Shown in pieces: positions 33,959 to 42,244 of a DNA stretch of 56,500 nucleotides. The translations under genes and the position numbers were made by a program. The notes under the pieces were generated by a model. It was not told the DNA's origin, did no database searches, and worked only from the letters and a program-made list of their open reading frames with translations. The DNA is from Croceibacterium_A sp044506885 (GTDB lineage Bacteria > Pseudomonadota > Alphaproteobacteria > Sphingomonadales > Sphingomonadaceae). The number at the start of each line of letters is the position of its first letter. Position 1 is the stretch's first letter. The stretch lies in assembly GCA_044506885.1 (NCBI GenBank), contig JBIQKC010000021.1, positions 1 through 56,500 of the forward strand. Reading direction: 5' to 3'.

Positions 33959-35899
33959 CTAGCGCAGGAACTCGTTGACCGTCCGCGGCCGGCCGAGCGC
34001 CGCCTTGTCGGGGTGCATGCTTTCATAGACCACGGCGTTCTCGATCACCCTGGCGACGTAGTTCTTGGTCTCGAAGAACGGGATTTTTTCGATCCAGTCG
34101 ATCCAGCTTATCGCCCCGGTGCGCGGGTCGCCGTTCTGACGCAGCCACTTGTTCACGTTCCCCGGCCCGGCGTTGTAGGCCGCCACCGCCAGCGGATAGC
34201 TGCCGTAGCTCGACATCATCCGCTGGAAGTAACTGCTGCCGAGGCGGATGTTGTACTGCGAATCCTCCATCAGCGAGGCGGACAGGTACTGCACGCCGAT
34301 CTTGCCCGCCTGCTCGCGCGCGGTGCCAGGCATCAACTGCATCAGGCCCCGCGCGCCGGCGTGGCTCATGCGATAGTCGTCGAATTCGCTTTCCTGCCGC
34401 GCGATGGCGTGAACCATCGTCCAGTCGGCTTCGGGCGGGGTCGGGACTGTCGGAAAGCCGGTTCCGGTGAACGGTCCGAGCCCGTTTTCCGGCGCCACCC
34501 GGCCGACCACGACGGCCAGCTCCGGCAGGTTCAGCTCTTTCGCCAGTTGTCCGAGCAGCGCCAGTTCCGCGGCGCTTTGGGCTTGCTGCGCGGCGGCGAC
34601 GTAGAACTTGCGCTTGGTTTGCCAGGTGTGCGGGCTCGAAGCGAAGACCCGCATCGCCTGGGTCAACGGGCTGGACTGGAATGCCGCCAGCCGTTCGGGC
34701 GCGGAATCCTGCGCCGCCGCGTCCGCGAAAGCCGGGGCGGGGCGGCCGAGCCGGTCCAGCGCCAGCAGGCCATAGAAGTATTCCGGATAGGCGGCCGCCA
34801 TTTCGTAATACCGCTGCGCTTCGGCGGCGTTGCCTGCCTGCGCTGCGGCGTGGCCGGCCCAGAAGAACCCCTTGGAGCGCGTCTGCGGGGTGCGGGCCGA
34901 TGCGCCGTAGCGGTAGAACAGCGGCGCCGCCGCGTTGCCGTTGCCAAGATCCCACAGCGACCGCGTGCCGCCAAGCCACATCAGCGAGGTATAGTCGTCG
35001 CGCAGCTTATAAGGGCCGCTCGCGATCTCGTCTTCCGAAGCGAACGCCTCGCTGGCGCGGGTGGCGATCTGCGCAGCCGTGCCGGCTGTGGCGAGGCGGG
35101 CGACATTGAGATGCTCGTCGATCCACGCCACCGGGTCGAACGGCTTGCCCGACAGTGGCGGACGCGCGGCGAGCAGGTTCACCGCCTCGAACGGGCGGCC
35201 TTCGGTGCGCAGTTCGCGGCTGCGATTGTACAGATAGCCGGCGTCGGTCGTCGCGGCGGCATCGGCCACCGCGCCGTCGCCGCCCTGGAGGATGGCCAGC
35301 CGCGCGGCGAACACCGGCACGCGCGCCGGAGAAGCGAACGGCAGTTGCCGGGCGGCCGCCCGCGGATCACGCTGCCACAGCAGGGCGTCCATCCGTGCGT
35401 CGTGATCCTCGGGCGTGAACCGGGCGCCGAAATTGGCGAATATCGTCGCTTCGGCCGTCTCGCTCATCGCTCCGCCGCGCCAGGCGGCGCGGGCGGCGGC
35501 TTCCGCCTGATCTGGGCGCGCGGTCATCAGCACCAGCGCAAGGCTCGCTCGGCCGGCGTTGGTCAGCGGCGGAAAGCGATCGAAATGGGCAGCGACCTGA
35601 TCGGGCGCGACATATTCCTGGCTCAGCCGGGCTTCGGCGTATCCGCGCAGTTTCTCCTCGTCCGGAAAGCCGGGGTGGGCTTGCAGGAATCCGGCATAGT
35701 CCTGGAACGTGAATTGCGGGCTGGCGGAAAGTTGTTCCCAGCGCGAGATCGCCGCCGCCACGTTGCTGGAAGCCTGCGAGGCGACGAGCGTGGAGCGGCC
35801 CTGCTCGTTTCCTCCCCCTTGCGCGTGCGCGAGAAAGGCGTACCCGAACGCGGGCAGGGCAAGGGCGGCGATCAGCGGGCGGCGAAGCATGCTGGACAT
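33959..35899 (-). CDS. slt: Soluble lytic murein transglycosylase
   Basis: Cleaves the MurNAc-GlcNAc bond with 1,6-anhydro product formation in the periplasm. A 646-residue protein with a signal peptide (about 1-26), a long alpha-superhelical U/L domain to about 500, and a C-terminal SLT domain. The catalytic Glu lies in ARQESEFD, then GARGLMQLMPGTA, GSSYFQRMM and AYNAGPGNV complete the family signature. It is transcribed divergently from dapA. The slt-dapA-smpB neighbourhood is common in sphingomonads. Confidence 0.93.
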   Translation of the reverse strand: MSSMLRRPLIAALALPAFGYAFLAHAQGGGNEQGRSTLVASQASSNVAAAISRWEQLSASPQFTFQDYAGFLQAHPGFPDEEKLRGYAEARLSQEYVAPDQVAAHFDRFPPLTNAGRASLALVLMTARPDQAEAAARAAWRGGAMSETAEATIFANFGARFTPEDHDARMDALLWQRDPRAAARQLPFASPARVPVFAARLAILQGGDGAVADAAATTDAGYLYNRSRELRTEGRPFEAVNLLAARPPLSGKPFDPVAWIDEHLNVARLATAGTAAQIATRASEAFASEDEIASGPYKLRDDYTSLMWLGGTRSLWDLGNGNAAAPLFYRYGASARTPQTRSKGFFWAGHAAAQAGNAAEAQRYYEMAAAYPEYFYGLLALDRLGRPAPAFADAAAQDSAPERLAAFQSSPLTQAMRVFASSPHTWQTKRKFYVAAAQQAQSAAELALLGQLAKELNLPELAVVVGRVAPENGLGPFTGTGFPTVPTPPEADWTMVHAIARQESEFDDYRMSHAGARGLMQLMPGTAREQAGKIGVQYLSASLMEDSQYNIRLGSSYFQRMMSSYGSYPLAVAAYNAGPGNVNKWLRQNGDPRTGAISWIDWIEKIPFFETKNYVARVIENAVVYESMHPDKAALGRPRTVNEFLR

Positions 35900-35939
35900 C
35901 GTGACGACCGGTTCCTTATCAGGCGCTTAACGGGTGGCC

Positions 35940-35957
35940 CCCGGCTTGGGAGCCGGG
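35940..35957. other. Small hairpin between slt and dapA
   Basis: CCCGGCT and AGCCGGG flank a TGGG loop in the 100-bp gap between divergent slt and dapA. There is no U-tract, so I do not call a terminator; it could lie in the dapA leader. Confidence 0.35.
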
Positions 35958-35999
35958 TGTTCGTTCAGCGACTTAGAATCCAGAGCGAAGGCGGTGTAA

Positions 36000-36884
36000 A
36001 TGTTTTCTGGCTCAATTCCGGCCCTTGTTACCCCTTTTCGTGACGGACGGGTGGACGAGCCTGCATTGCGGCGCTTCGTCGACTGGCAGATCGATCAGGG
36101 CTCCTCGGCGCTGGTGCCGTGCGGCACGACGGGGGAAAGCGCTACGCTGGACCGGGCCGAGCACCACCGGGTGATCGAGATCTGCGTCGAGCAGGCGGCG
36201 GGGCGCGTGCCGGTGATCGCCGGGTGCGGATCCAACGATACGCGGGTGGCGCTCGATCACTTGAAGTTCTGCGAAGATCTGGGCGGGGTTGCCGCAGGGT
36301 TGTGCGTCGCGCCGTATTACAACCGGCCGAGCCAGGCGGGGCTCATCGCGCATTTCTCGCATCTCGCGGAAAACTCGGCGCTGCCGATCGTGCTCTACAA
36401 CGTACCGGGGCGCACGGTGACCGACATCAAGCCGGAGACGGTGATCGCGCTGGCGGAGCGGTTTCCCGAGAGCATCGTGTCCATCAAGGACGCCAGCGGC
36501 GACCTCCAGCGGGCGATCCAGCACCGTGCGGCGCTGGGGCCGGGCTTCAACCAGCTTTCGGGCGACGACCCGCTGGCGCTGGCCGGTTATGCGTTGGGCC
36601 AGGTCGGGTGCATTTCGGTGACCGCCAATGTCGCGCCGAGGCTCTGCGCCGAGTTCCACGCGGCGGCGGGGACAGGCGACTACGAGCGGGCGAGGACTCT
36701 CAACGAGAAGCTGTTCCCGCTGCACAAGGCGCTGTTCGCCGACGCCAGCCCCGCGCCGACCAAATATGCGTTGGCGAAGCTGCACGACTGGCTGACCGAT
36801 GACACGCGCCTGCCCATCGCGCCGTGCAGCCCCGAGGGGCGTTCGGCGGTCGATGCGGCGCTCGGAGGGCTGGGCCTCGCCTGA
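36000..36884 (+). CDS. dapA: 4-hydroxy-tetrahydrodipicolinate synthase
   Basis: Condenses pyruvate with aspartate semialdehyde, the first committed step to lysine and meso-diaminopimelate. The 294-residue TIM barrel has the GTTGE motif at 42-46, Tyr133 (LYNVPGRT) and the Schiff-base Lys163 (SIKDASGD). PALVTPFRDGRVDE is the family N-terminus. No strong SD is seen before the ATG. A flavoprotein gene converges 3 bp after the stop. Its product also feeds the cell wall turned over by the neighbouring Slt. Confidence 0.96.
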   Translation: MFSGSIPALVTPFRDGRVDEPALRRFVDWQIDQGSSALVPCGTTGESATLDRAEHHRVIEICVEQAAGRVPVIAGCGSNDTRVALDHLKFCEDLGGVAAGLCVAPYYNRPSQAGLIAHFSHLAENSALPIVLYNVPGRTVTDIKPETVIALAERFPESIVSIKDASGDLQRAIQHRAALGPGFNQLSGDDPLALAGYALGQVGCISVTANVAPRLCAEFHAAAGTGDYERARTLNEKLFPLHKALFADASPAPTKYALAKLHDWLTDDTRLPIAPCSPEGRSAVDAALGGLGLA

Positions 36885-36886
36885 CC

Positions 36887-38080
36887 TCAATACAGCGGCG
36901 ATGGATGCTCGCTCCCGAGCATCATCGCGCCATAGGTCTCCACCGCCGGCCGGGCGATGATCATGTGCTGGTTGAGTGTCAGCGCATCGCGCGCGAGGCG
37001 TTCGAGTATCGAGCCTTCGAAGATCACGTTGGCGCCGATCAGGTCGAACATCTGCCGCGTCACGGAAACGGCCATGCGGAAGCAGTTGACGTTGGCCAGC
37101 GCCAGGCGTCCTTTCACCTCGACGGCGGGCGCTCCGCGCTCCAGTTCAGCCCAGAACTCCTCCGCCGCGCGGTACAGGAAAGCTTGCGCCGCGCCCCATT
37201 CGGTTTCCGCCTGCGCGATGCCCTCTCGCGCCGGCGCCGTCTCGGCCATCGGGCGGGGCGGGATGCCGGCCTTGCGCTTGTGGACGAGGGCCTTCGCCTC
37301 GTCGATGGCGCGCCGCGCCGTTCCGAGCGGAACCGCGGCCATCGTTGTGACCCAGTTGAAGCCGCTGGCGTAAAGCGGCTGACGGCCGGCGAACAGCGCC
37401 TGATCGATCCGCAGCGCCCGATCCTCCGGGATGAAGACATTCACGGCGCGATAGTGGTTGCTGCCGCTGCCGCGCAGCCCGTGCGTGCGCCAGGTGTCCT
37501 CGATCTCGAGCTCGTCCGCCCGGCAGAAGGCCAGCCGGCTTTCCGGGATGCCGCTCGCGCCGATGAGCGGCGCTCCGCCTTGCGTGACCGCGCCGCCGGA
37601 CATGACCACATCCGCATGGGTCACCCCGCTGCCGAACGGAAATCGGCCATCGAGCCGGTATCCGCCCTCGACGCGTTCGAGGGTGCCGTGCGCGGTGGTG
37701 AACTGGCCGGCGGTAATCATGTCCGGATCGGGCAGCAGGCGCGCCGACGCATCCGGCGGAAGCAGTTCGGCGATGATTCCGCTGTCGACCCCGATCTTCA
37801 CGCACCATGCAGCGGACGGGTCCGCGATGGCGAGGGTTTCGATCACCGCGAGCTGCTCCGGCAGCGTCATCTGCGGACCGTCCTTCGCGCGGCTGCGCGC
37901 CATGCGGAAGAAACCGGCGGCGCGGAAATCCGCGACGAGGTCCGCCGGCAGGCGGCGCAGCGCCTCGATCTCCTCCGACCGCGCGGCGATTTCCGGGGCC
38001 ATGCGCCGGGCGTTGTTGGCGATTTGCGCGGCGGTCAGGCCGGGCGCGCCTTGCGCTTCGTCCGGTGCGGCAGCCGCCAT
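36887..38080 (-). CDS. Acyl-CoA dehydrogenase-fold flavin monooxygenase (HsaA/HpaB-like)
   Basis: A 397-residue flavoprotein of the acyl-CoA dehydrogenase fold that aligns best with group D flavin monooxygenases, not with true dehydrogenases. Evidence: the LPADLVADFRAAGFFRMARS start, DPSAAWCVKIG, the DGRFPFGSGVTHADV beta domain and the DTWRTHGLRGSGSNHYRAVNVFIPED segment. No catalytic Glu at the usual acyl-CoA dehydrogenase position was identified. Such enzymes hydroxylate phenols or oxidise sulfur compounds with reduced flavin from a partner reductase, which is not in the window. It interrupts the dapA-smpB neighbourhood. Confidence 0.8.
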   Translation of the reverse strand: MAAAAPDEAQGAPGLTAAQIANNARRMAPEIAARSEEIEALRRLPADLVADFRAAGFFRMARSRAKDGPQMTLPEQLAVIETLAIADPSAAWCVKIGVDSGIIAELLPPDASARLLPDPDMITAGQFTTAHGTLERVEGGYRLDGRFPFGSGVTHADVVMSGGAVTQGGAPLIGASGIPESRLAFCRADELEIEDTWRTHGLRGSGSNHYRAVNVFIPEDRALRIDQALFAGRQPLYASGFNWVTTMAAVPLGTARRAIDEAKALVHKRKAGIPPRPMAETAPAREGIAQAETEWGAAQAFLYRAAEEFWAELERGAPAVEVKGRLALANVNCFRMAVSVTRQMFDLIGANVIFEGSILERLARDALTLNQHMIIARPAVETYGAMMLGSEHPSPLY

Positions 38081-38161
38081 CGATCATCCCCTCCGTTTGC
38101 GAGGGGAGTGTAGAGCGCCCGCGCGGCCCGTCCAGACCTCAGGCCCAGGCTTCCGATCCAG

Positions 38162-38458
38162 TCACGCGGCGCCGGCCCTGCGCCGGGTTTCCCAACCTTT
38201 CTTCGCGGCCGCCGAGCGCTTTTCGCTCGACTGGCTGGCGCCGCCCTTGCGTCCGCCCTTGCGCGAACTTTCGTGCGTGTCCTTCTTCCCGCGCCCGGAG
38301 CCGGACTTGTTGCCGCCGCCCGATTCCTTGTTCACCGTCGCCCAAGCGCGGCTCTTGGCTTCCTTTTCGGAAACGCCGCGGTCTTCGTACCCTTCGGCGA
38401 TATGCTCGGCCTTGCGTTCTTGCTTGTCGGTGTACTTGTCTTTGTCTCCACGGGGCAT
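38162..38458 (-). CDS. Small basic protein, plasmid-stabilisation-type family
   Basis: A 98-residue, very charged and Lys/Gly/Ser-rich protein. The first half DKYTDKQERKAEHIAEGYED and AEHIAEGYEDRGVSEKEAKS, with AWATVNKESGGG, match a family often labelled plasmid stabilisation protein, a name without functional proof. The tail has GGRKGGASQSSEKRSAAAKKGWETRRR, resembling KGG stress-protein repeats and probably nucleic-acid-binding. Start ATG 38458 is preferred over 38479 because the family begins MPRGDKD. It is divergent from smpB. Confidence 0.75.
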   Translation of the reverse strand: MPRGDKDKYTDKQERKAEHIAEGYEDRGVSEKEAKSRAWATVNKESGGGNKSGSGRGKKDTHESSRKGGRKGGASQSSEKRSAAAKKGWETRRRAGAA

Positions 38459-38578
38459 TTCGGCGACTCCTTCGAGCACCCGTCCACGCTGACCAAGCGT
38501 TCAATCCGCGATGGAAGTTCCCTCCGTCCCGGAGGAGGCTTTCGCAATCGCACCGCAGAGCCTACATGCCGGGCCATC

Positions 38579-39061
38579 ATGGCCCGCCCCAAACCTTCCA
38601 CCTTCGACAAGGCCAAGACCGTGGCCGAGAATCGGCGCGCGCGGTTCGATTATTTTATCGAGGAAACGTTCGAGGCGGGCATCGCGCTTTCCGGCACCGA
38701 AGTGAAATCGTTGCGCTTCGGCGAGGGTTCGATTGCCGAAAGCTATGCCGAAGTGCGCGACGGGGAGGCGTGGCTGATCAACGCCAACATCCCCGAGTTC
38801 AGCCACGGCAACCGCTTCAACCACGAACCGAAGCGGCCGCGCAAGCTGCTGCTGCACCAGCGCGAGATCGAGAAGATGATCGGCGCGGTCGAGCGCAAGG
38901 GGATGACGCTGATTCCGCTGAGCGTCTATTTCAACACACGCGGCCGGGCGAAGGTGGAGCTGGCGCTGGCGCGCGGCAAGCAGACCCACGACAAGCGGGC
39001 CACGATCAAGGAACGCGACTGGAAGCGCGACAAGGCCCGCCTGATGCGCGAGCGGGGCTGA
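38579..39061 (+). CDS. smpB: SsrA-binding protein SmpB
   Basis: Binds tmRNA and delivers it to stalled ribosomes in trans-translation. The 160-residue protein shows RRARFDYFIEETFEAGIALS, GTEVKSLRFGEGSIAESYAEV, NIPEFSHGNRFNHEP, LLLHQREIEKM, and the C-terminal basic tail HDKRATIKERDWKRDKARLM. The start is ATG 38579; the frame opens earlier at 38273 without support. Its TGA overlaps the ATG of a 29-codon ORF (TGATG), which in turn overlaps the DUF2062 gene, giving a coupled chain to cckA. No tmRNA gene is seen in the window. Confidence 0.95.
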   Translation: MARPKPSTFDKAKTVAENRRARFDYFIEETFEAGIALSGTEVKSLRFGEGSIAESYAEVRDGEAWLINANIPEFSHGNRFNHEPKRPRKLLLHQREIEKMIGAVERKGMTLIPLSVYFNTRGRAKVELALARGKQTHDKRATIKERDWKRDKARLMRERG

Positions 39062-39150
39062 TGGTGAAGCGGTCCGTCCACCGGCCTGCGAAGCACGGCG
39101 AAGCGCCCTTGCGCTCGACCCCTGCGCCGCGCAAGGCGGGCGGGCGATGA
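39061..39150 (+). CDS. Tiny ORF coupled between smpB and the DUF2062 gene
   Basis: A 29-codon ORF encoding a basic peptide (MVKRSVHRPAKHGEAPLRST at its start). Its ATG overlaps the smpB stop (TGATG) and its TGA overlaps the DUF2062 ATG (ATGA). Overlap on both sides is what a coupling ORF would look like, but in GC-rich DNA it could also be chance. No homologue is known to me. Confidence 0.4.
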   Translation: MVKRSVHRPAKHGEAPLRSTPAPRKAGGR

Positions 39151-39731
39151 CCGGCAAGCGATCCAAGACATTTCTGGCCGACTGGCTGCGCCGCAATCTG
39201 CCGACACGCGAGCAGATTGCGCGCAACCGCTACCTGCGGCCGTTCTCGCACCGGGTGCTGCGGTCGGAGCTCTGGCGCTTCACGCGCCGGTCGGTGCCGC
39301 GCGGCGTGGCGCTGGGCCTGCTGGTGGGCATCATCATTCCTTTCGCGCAAATCATCTTCGCCGCCCTGCTGAGCGCTCCGGTCCGGGCCAACGTGCCGAT
39401 TGCCGCGCTGACGACGTTCGTGACCAACCCGTTCACCACCCCGCCGCTGTGGGTGGGAGCTTACTGGGTGGGGAGCTGGCTGCTGCGAGTCGATGCGGCA
39501 AGGATCGTCGCGCCCGTGAACACCGCCATTGCGCAGACCGATCTCGAACGGTTTCTCGAATGGCTGACGGGCGCGACGATCGTTACCGCATTCGGGCTGG
39601 TGGTGATCGCAATCGTCTCGGCGGCATTGGGCTATGTCCTGTCGGGCATCGCCTGGCGGGTGCTGGTTGCCCGCAAATGGAAGCGCCGCCGCGTTCGCCT
39701 TCTCCGGCGCGACAAGGACAGCGCCGCATGA
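39147..39731 (+). CDS. DUF2062 membrane protein
   Basis: A 194-residue inner-membrane protein of the DUF2062 family. Family hallmarks are SVPRGVALGLLVGIIIPFAQ, RANVPIAALTTFVTNPFTTP and a C-terminal transmembrane segment (IVTAFGLVVIAIVSAALGYVL), with a basic tail. Function is unknown; in sphingomonads it often precedes cckA. It overlaps cckA by 4 bp (ATGA). Confidence 0.88.
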   Translation: MTGKRSKTFLADWLRRNLPTREQIARNRYLRPFSHRVLRSELWRFTRRSVPRGVALGLLVGIIIPFAQIIFAALLSAPVRANVPIAALTTFVTNPFTTPPLWVGAYWVGSWLLRVDAARIVAPVNTAIAQTDLERFLEWLTGATIVTAFGLVVIAIVSAALGYVLSGIAWRVLVARKWKRRRVRLLRRDKDSAA

Positions 39732-42166
39732 TGCTGCTCGCCGACAGAGGTTCGCGCCGGCTGGTGGATACGCTGGCGGTTGCCGCCGCCGTGCTGGCCA
39801 GCGTGGCGATGATCCAGCTCGTGACGGGCAGTGTGCCAGTGACGCTGGCCTATGCCGGCGGCCTGGTCGTTCTCGGGCTCGTCGCTATCGCCGCCGGCCG
39901 CCGCCGCGCCGTGCCCGTGGCGCTGGAGGAGAGTTCCTCCCCCGATTGGACGGTGACCGTCGCCGCGATCGAGCAGCCGGGGATGGCCATCGCCATCACC
40001 GACCGGGCCAACCGCCTGGTTTGCGCCAACGCCGCCTACGAACTGTGGTTCGGCTCTTCGCACGCGCCGCCACGATTGCCGGTGGATGCCGCTTCGGCCG
40101 ATGAACTCGCGCGCGCCGCGCGCGCCGCCTGGCGCGACGGCAAGAGCGGCGAAGTGAGCATGGTCAACGAGCACAATTCCTGGGTCGCTGCGGCGCAGCG
40201 TTCGGGGCGCGGCGACGATTACCTGATCTGGCGTTTCGCGCCGATCGTGCGGACCGAGCCGCTCGCGGGAATCGGCAAGTGGATCACCGGCACTTTCGGC
40301 CGCATCCTCAGCGGCGCGGGCGTGGAAGTCGCCCTGGTTGGCCCGGAGGGGACGATCCGCGCCGCCAGCGTCGGTTTCGCGCGCCGCGCGGTAGGCGACG
40401 AGACCGCCAAGCTGGCCGGGGTCGATTTCGTGGCGTTGTTGCGCTCGGACGAACACGATCGCATCTTCTTTGCGCGCGAGGGGCGCAACGGCGCGACGCA
40501 GACGCTGGTAAACGTGCCGCTGGCCGATCCGGACCTCCCGGCCACTTCGCGCCTCGGCGAAGCGCCTTCGCTGATGATGCTGTTCGACAGCACCATCGGC
40601 CTCGGCGGATGGGGCGGCGAGGCGCGCGGACAGACGCCGCAGCTCGAATCGCTGCTGCAACAGTTGCCGCTCGGTCTGGCGATGACCGACCGCGACGGGC
40701 ACTTCCTGTTCGCCAACCCGGCCTTCCACCGGGCGGCGGGAATCCCGCTCGGCAAGCTGCCGCCTTATCCTTCGGACCTGGTCGTGCGCCAGGACAAGAC
40801 CGCGATGTCCGACGCGGTGCGCCGCTACGGCCAAGGCGCGGCATCGAGCGGCGACATCGCGGTGCGCCTGCGCTCGGAGCCCGACGAGCCGGTCTCGGTC
40901 GGCCTTGCCGGCGTGCGCGGGCTGGGCGAGGCGGCGGTACTGCTGAGCCTGGCCGACACGACGGAGGAAACGCGGCTGCGCCGTCAGGTGGCGCAGGCGA
41001 CCAAGATGCAGGCCGTCGGCCAGCTGGCCGGCGGCGTGGCGCACGACTTCAACAACGTGCTGACCGCCATCATCGGTTATTGCGACCTGATGCTGCTGCG
41101 GCACACGCCGGGCGACAGCGACTACGACGACATCCAGCAGATCAAGGCCAATTCCAACCGCGCGGCATCGCTGACCCGCCAACTCCTCGCCTTCTCGCGC
41201 CAGCAGACGCTGCAACCCGAGGTGATCCAGCTTCCGGACGTGATTTCCGAAGTCAGCCAGCTGCTGAAGCGCCTGCTCGGCGCCAAGATCACGCTGAAGA
41301 CGCATCACGACCGCGACCTCGGCCCGGTGCGCGCCGATCCGCGGCAACTGGAGCAAGTGATCGTCAACCTTGCGGTCAACGCGCGCGATGCGATCCAGGC
41401 GCGGGGCGGCGAGAACGCTTCGGGCACGCTGACATTCACCACCCGCCGGGTCGCCGCGAGCGACATCAAGCGCATGGGCAGCGAGATCATCCCGGCGGGC
41501 GACTACACCGTGCTGATCGCCGAGGATACCGGCGGCGGGATCGTGCAGGAGAACCTGGGCAAGATCTTCGAGCCGTTCTTCACCACCAAGGAACTCGGCA
41601 AGGGGACGGGGCTCGGGCTGTCGACCGTCTATGGCATCGTCAAGCAATCGGGCGGGTTCATCTTCGCCGACAATGCGGTCGACACCGGTCGCCGGACCAA
41701 GGGCGCGCGGTTCACGATCTACCTGCCGGTGCATCAGGCGAGCGAGGACGAACTGCGCAAGGGAGACGTCCGGGAAGAAACCAGCGAGTGGTCGGGCGGC
41801 GGCCGCATTCTGCTGGTCGAGGACGAGGACATGGTCCGCGCGGTGGCCGAACGGGCGCTGACGCGGCAGGGCTATACCGTCGTCACCGCCGCCGACGGCG
41901 ACGAGGGCGTCGAGGCGGTGCGCGAGAATCCGGACTTCGACCTCGTCGTCAGCGACGTGGTCATGCCGAGCATGGACGGACCGGCGATGGCGCGCGAAAT
42001 CCGCCAGATGGCGCCCGGCCTGCCGGTGCTGTTCATGTCGGGCTATGCCGAGGAGCAGCTCCGGCGCGAGATCGACATCGAAGGCATGCATTTCATCGCC
42101 AAGCCGTTCAGCGTGCAGCAGATCGCCGCCAAGGTCGGACAGGTGCTGCGCGCGCGGCGGCGATGA
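39728..42166 (+). CDS. cckA: Hybrid histidine kinase CckA
   Basis: Membrane-bound bifunctional kinase/phosphatase at the head of the CckA-ChpT-CtrA cell-cycle phosphorelay. The 812-residue protein has two N-terminal transmembrane segments (about 14-33 and 38-57), PAS-like regions (about 75-180 and 305-415), the phospho-accepting His439 (GGVAHDFNN), an ATPase domain with VNARDAI, DTGGG and EPFFTTKELGKGTGLGLS, and a receiver domain with Asp743 (VSDVVMP). Order and motifs match CckA, not a generic hybrid kinase. Start ATG 39728 overlaps the DUF2062 stop. Confidence 0.92.
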   Translation: MMLLADRGSRRLVDTLAVAAAVLASVAMIQLVTGSVPVTLAYAGGLVVLGLVAIAAGRRRAVPVALEESSSPDWTVTVAAIEQPGMAIAITDRANRLVCANAAYELWFGSSHAPPRLPVDAASADELARAARAAWRDGKSGEVSMVNEHNSWVAAAQRSGRGDDYLIWRFAPIVRTEPLAGIGKWITGTFGRILSGAGVEVALVGPEGTIRAASVGFARRAVGDETAKLAGVDFVALLRSDEHDRIFFAREGRNGATQTLVNVPLADPDLPATSRLGEAPSLMMLFDSTIGLGGWGGEARGQTPQLESLLQQLPLGLAMTDRDGHFLFANPAFHRAAGIPLGKLPPYPSDLVVRQDKTAMSDAVRRYGQGAASSGDIAVRLRSEPDEPVSVGLAGVRGLGEAAVLLSLADTTEETRLRRQVAQATKMQAVGQLAGGVAHDFNNVLTAIIGYCDLMLLRHTPGDSDYDDIQQIKANSNRAASLTRQLLAFSRQQTLQPEVIQLPDVISEVSQLLKRLLGAKITLKTHHDRDLGPVRADPRQLEQVIVNLAVNARDAIQARGGENASGTLTFTTRRVAASDIKRMGSEIIPAGDYTVLIAEDTGGGIVQENLGKIFEPFFTTKELGKGTGLGLSTVYGIVKQSGGFIFADNAVDTGRRTKGARFTIYLPVHQASEDELRKGDVREETSEWSGGGRILLVEDEDMVRAVAERALTRQGYTVVTAADGDEGVEAVRENPDFDLVVSDVVMPSMDGPAMAREIRQMAPGLPVLFMSGYAEEQLRREIDIEGMHFIAKPFSVQQIAAKVGQVLRARRR

Positions 42167-42244
42167 CGCGCGGCGGCGTTCAGAGCGCGTAAAGCTTCGG
42201 GAGACATTGTCACATCGTCCGCACCGAGTGGGGAGACCAGAAGG

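Noticed and set aside
39632..42091. 819-codon minus-strand open frame
   Set aside because: Exactly antisense to cckA, whose domains are complete; typical of shadow frames.
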